DNA from: Chrysoperla carnea
Taxonomy: Eukaryota; Arthropoda; Insecta; Neuroptera; Chrysopidae
Reading direction: 5' to 3'
DNA length: 64,000 nucleotides
Assembly: GCF_905475395.1 (NCBI RefSeq)
Contig: NC_058337.1
Coordinates: 93,118,368-93,182,367, forward strand
How positions within the stretch are numbered: position 1 is the stretch's first letter; each line of letters begins with the position of its first letter. The translations under genes were made by a program, and so were the position numbers. Shown here piece after piece: positions 60,643 through 64,000 of the stretch. Under the pieces are notes generated by a model that searched no databases, was not told the origin of the DNA, and saw nothing but the letters and a program-made list of their open reading frames with translations.

Positions 60643-60830
60643 GTCAACAATTATGTATTTTTAGAAATCGATCTCATTAATCTCGTTGCAAATGTATTCG
60701 TCTATTTTGTTTAAATTGCCATTAATTCTTCAGAAAATCTTTTTATTTATTTTCAATATGGAAATTTTCTTGTAAATTTACTTTTACAGACTAGTTTTTG
60801 CATTTGTATATATTTCTGTTAATTTGTGCT

Positions 60831-60836
60831 AATAAA
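60831..60836 (+). terminator. Polyadenylation signal AATAAA of cluster copy 5
   Basis: About 190 bases after the stop codon and followed by a T-rich stretch. Confidence 0.6.
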
Positions 60837-62012
60837 ATTTTTTACTTACTTCTACATACAAATTCTTTGTTTACTAGCTTAAAATAACTGTGTGGTATTA
60901 AAAACCTTTTAAAAATCAACGACTTTACGTTTGTCCATCCGTCCAAATAAAGTTATGACAAAAAATAAAATTTACCCAGCATTTCTAAGTTAAAAAAATA
61001 TTTTTTTGATAATACAGGCAATTTATATCCGATCTAAATAGAATTTTTTTTGAAACCCACTAATTATCGGTCATTCTTTTCACCTATGATGCTAGTTTTG
61101 CTTTAGTTATCACTTATGTGCTGAATTTCGGAACCAGGATACCACATTCTGGAAACCTATTAGAGCTAGGTTAATTTTGATCACAAATTTGAAAAGTATG
61201 CCCCAAATTTAGTAGAATTACATACTTAGTTGATCAAAATTGGATAAAATTTGGATGTGATAGAGTAAAATTTTTTGTTTGTATTACTCTGTATTATTTA
61301 CTTTATTTATTATCAACAAAATTTCGATTTTGGAGGTTAATCAGTACCTTGTGTAAAATATCCCAGTATCATTTAGGAGAGTAATGATTTCCTTGTTTTG
61401 CTGGGAAACGTAGAGAGAAATCAATACTTTAAGTAGATACCCTATCATTTGAAGAAATTTAAAAAGTTTGTCAATTGGCAACTCTCCCCCATTTTGCCTT
61501 TACTCTCATGTTAAATACTATCAGTATACGAATTTTCATCAAAATTGTTAGAGCCGATCCCGATATATATAAGGCGCAACCTAAATACTTGCTACCGGCT
61601 CTATGTACCCTCGTTACAGCCCTGATAATAATATCTTTATATTACTCATCGTTAAAATTATTCACTTCTTGGCTCAAATATGGCTTAAATATCTATACAA
61701 ATTTGGCTGCGATAAATAATTTCTAGGTAGATATTCATGGTCCAAGAGTAAATATGAGTTATTTAAATAATTCTTTACTGTATATAAAATCATTCCAGAG
61801 AGTTAATTTCGTAATTTAAAATCAATTTAAAGGCTGGAAATTTTTTCTCTAAAATTTTTATTCCAAACTAGATCAAAGCAATCAATGTACAAAAATGCAT
61901 AAAAAATTGAAAACATTCACTGAAAAATTCTACATTTTATGATTTCACACAACCTTCAATGAGTACTAAAGATATACTATAATATGTAATAATTGTTTTA
62001 ATTATAATTAAT
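60837..62012. other. Gene-free stretch
   Basis: No coding exon was identified. An open frame at 61475-61726 is hydrophobic but has no ATG at its start and no splice context. Confidence 0.5.
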
Positions 62013-62112
62013 TTATATTGTCAGTTGATTAGCAGGTGGAGCAGCACGAAATATAAATGATTCATATAATCCAAAAAAATTAATCCTTGAACGTATTGTC
62101 GATCCATACGTC
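62013..62112 (-). CDS. Candidate last exon of an unidentified minus-strand gene
   Basis: On the minus strand an acceptor (AACATAAATCAG) is followed by 100 bases that, read from the second base, encode 32 residues ending FRAAPPANQLTI and a stop. The piece contains TYGSTIRSRINFFGLYES. Balanced composition and the clean acceptor suggest a real 3' exon entered in phase 1, but I do not recognise the protein and could not place the preceding exon, which may lie beyond the window. Other frames through the same bases are also partly open, so this stays tentative. Confidence 0.3.
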
Positions 62113-64000
62113 CTGATTTATGTTTTCTTTAACAATTATAAAAAATTATATTAATGTCCTATATAAAATAAATAGAACAACCTACACTAAAAATTATTTG
62201 CGTGTCTTATTATAATAATTATAAATTAAGAAATAAATAGAAATTCCATTTTTTATTACATAAAGTAGTCGCCTTTAGGAATCCATGATAAAATATTATT
62301 TTATGTTTTACCCACAAGCAAAGTAAATAAAATCCGTATCCTGGTTAATTGAAGGATTTTTTACAAATCAATTACAGAAATTTTTGTAAGAAATCAGAAA
62401 TTTGGATCCTAGGTACAAGAATTAGATGAGTTATCCACGAATTAAAAAGATAATTTTTAGTCTTTATTACTTGAATCCTTTATCGATGAAACTGTTTTGA
62501 ATATATTGGGTAATATAAATGTATTATTTATTTTCCAATAGAGTAATATAAATGTATTATTTATTTGCAAGATTATATCGAAACTTAAAATATTCGCTTT
62601 ATCAAATATTATTGATATATCCATGCAATATGCAGCATTTTCACTTATTAAAAATTAAATTTGTGATGTACTATAAGGCCAATTATTACATTGAATCTTT
62701 GTTGAATTCAGGCTCTTTTTGAAATAATTGAGTGTACCTTGACCTTTCAAGTATTGTCCATACATTGATTGATATATATCTAAAATACATATAGGTGGGA
62801 AAATTTTAGAAACCGCTATATTTCGCTGATATTTTGGTCTTAAGTAAGGTATATGGACACCTTTTCAGTTATCAGGACGGGTATGGCAACCTCACTTTCT
62901 TGACAAACAAGAATTTGTATGAATGACTTCTCGTAAAATTAAAAATTGCTGGTGTTCTCTTGGTAATATCGCATAAGGTCTCTTTCTGTAAGGTCTAAAA
63001 GTTGTCGTGGTAGCAGCATCTCTTTAAATGAAAATATCGATAAACTTAATATTCCCACCAAGTGTCGCCCTGTCATCATGAAGTGCAAAATTGATATACT
63101 TTTTTCGATAACAAAATGGTACACATTAAAAAACTATCAAATACGCTAAATTTTATTTTAGATCGATTAAACATCAGCTTTAAGTTTTGCACTTTAAACT
63201 TTAAGTTATACCCGAGAAATAGTTAAAATTCATGGCACCGCTTTTAAAATAAAGCAATGAATACGTGCAACACTCGAATTAAGCGCAAGCAATGCGAAAT
63301 AATCCAGTGCAAGGTCGGTGGAATTCATCACTCGGACTAACATGAGAGCGCTGGATTTAAAATTTGCTTCTTAAATCAAGTTGCTTAAGAAATAGATCAT
63401 TAAAAGCGCATATCCATTCGAAAGTGTCCAAAATTTTGCAAGAACATTGACTGGATGAAAACTAATTAATTTTCTTTTTCCCGAGGTAACTTCGATTTGA
63501 ATTGTCAAACACAAAAAAATTGGTGATTATGGCTCTAAAATTATACCATATATCCAGGGGAAGTTCTATAAACAATGACGGTATGAATGGTAGATATGAT
63601 TCAGTCAATATAGACGAAAAAAAGGCCGGACCTGGAAAAAATTACAATAGTGACTCTGAGGTTATAGATCATTAGGGGGGCATGTAAATAACTTTAAAAA
63701 AAATTAAGAGAATTTTTCGTTCCGCTGTTTTTGAGAAAATCCAAAAAAATGGGAAAAAAAAATTTGGAATGCGTTTTTCTCGGAATCTATTGCTTTAAGG
63801 GAAAAGTTTTTCAAATAAAAAATGTAGAAGACATTGTCAGCTACATTTTATGTCAATGGAGCAACGTCATACGAGTTAAATTACAAAAAGTAGGTGGCGT
63901 TAAAGTATCAAAAAAAGTGTTTTTCACGATTTTCATTAAGAAAAAATGATGTTTTTGTAAAAGTGTAAACGAGAAAGTTGTTTGACTCAAAATTAGCTTC
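62113..64000. other. Gene-poor right edge
   Basis: A direct duplication GTAATATAAATGTATTATTT lies at about 62511 and 62543. Mixed-composition DNA around 63220-63420 may be an old transposon. No supported exon was found. Confidence 0.45.

Overview
The window looks like insect nuclear DNA. It is strongly AT-rich, its genes are spliced with GT-AG introns, the promoters of its main gene family carry TATAAATA boxes and TCAGT-type initiators, and most recognisable proteins have the Rebers-Riddiford (RR) chitin-binding domain of arthropod cuticle. No bacterial operons, CRISPR arrays or rRNA genes were seen. The insect order cannot be fixed from the sequence alone.

Layout. 1-7.3 kb holds transposable-element debris: a dispersed CCGTCCG-type repeat, a Harbinger-like MITE with a TAA target duplication, and a hAT element with perfect 8-bp target duplications and a mariner transposase tail inside it. 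8.27-11.94 kb (+) is an RR-type cuticular protein gene whose first exon is uncertain. 13.7-17.7 kb (-) is a SIAH/Sina-like RING gene with four clear exons, one damaged-looking candidate exon, and a small opposite-strand reading frame inside its first large intron. 18-27.4 kb is mostly gene-free and contains fold-back repeats, tRNA-like debris and an RTE-type LINE remnant. 27.48-29.61 kb (+) is a four-exon RR-2 cuticular gene. 30-39.4 kb is gene-poor and rich in repeats.

39.6-60.6 kb is the centre of the window: five closely related RR-2 cuticular protein genes at 39.6 (-), 46.2 (+), 49.3 (-), 55.6 (+) and 60.0 kb (+). All have the same three-exon design: a first coding exon for MAFFI, a second for the rest of the signal peptide and Gly-Tyr-Ala-Leu heptads, and a third for the RR-2 domain and a GYGAYGAY tail. 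They share promoter architecture. The 46 and 49 kb genes form a large palindrome. The 55 and 60 kb genes are a tandem pair. The 49 kb gene is a mosaic, close to the 40 kb gene in its introns and to the 46 kb gene at its 3' end, which points to gene conversion.

The cuticular genes presumably work together: their secreted products would bind chitin through the RR domain while the Gly/Tyr-rich arms pack or cross-link in the cuticle. 60.8-64 kb is gene-poor, apart from a possible last exon of a minus-strand gene near 62.0-62.1 kb. I saw no clearly novel biological system. The strongest leads are the palindromic and mosaic cuticle cluster, the possibly decaying SIAH-like gene with a nested reading frame, and several long fold-back repeats that could form hairpin RNAs.
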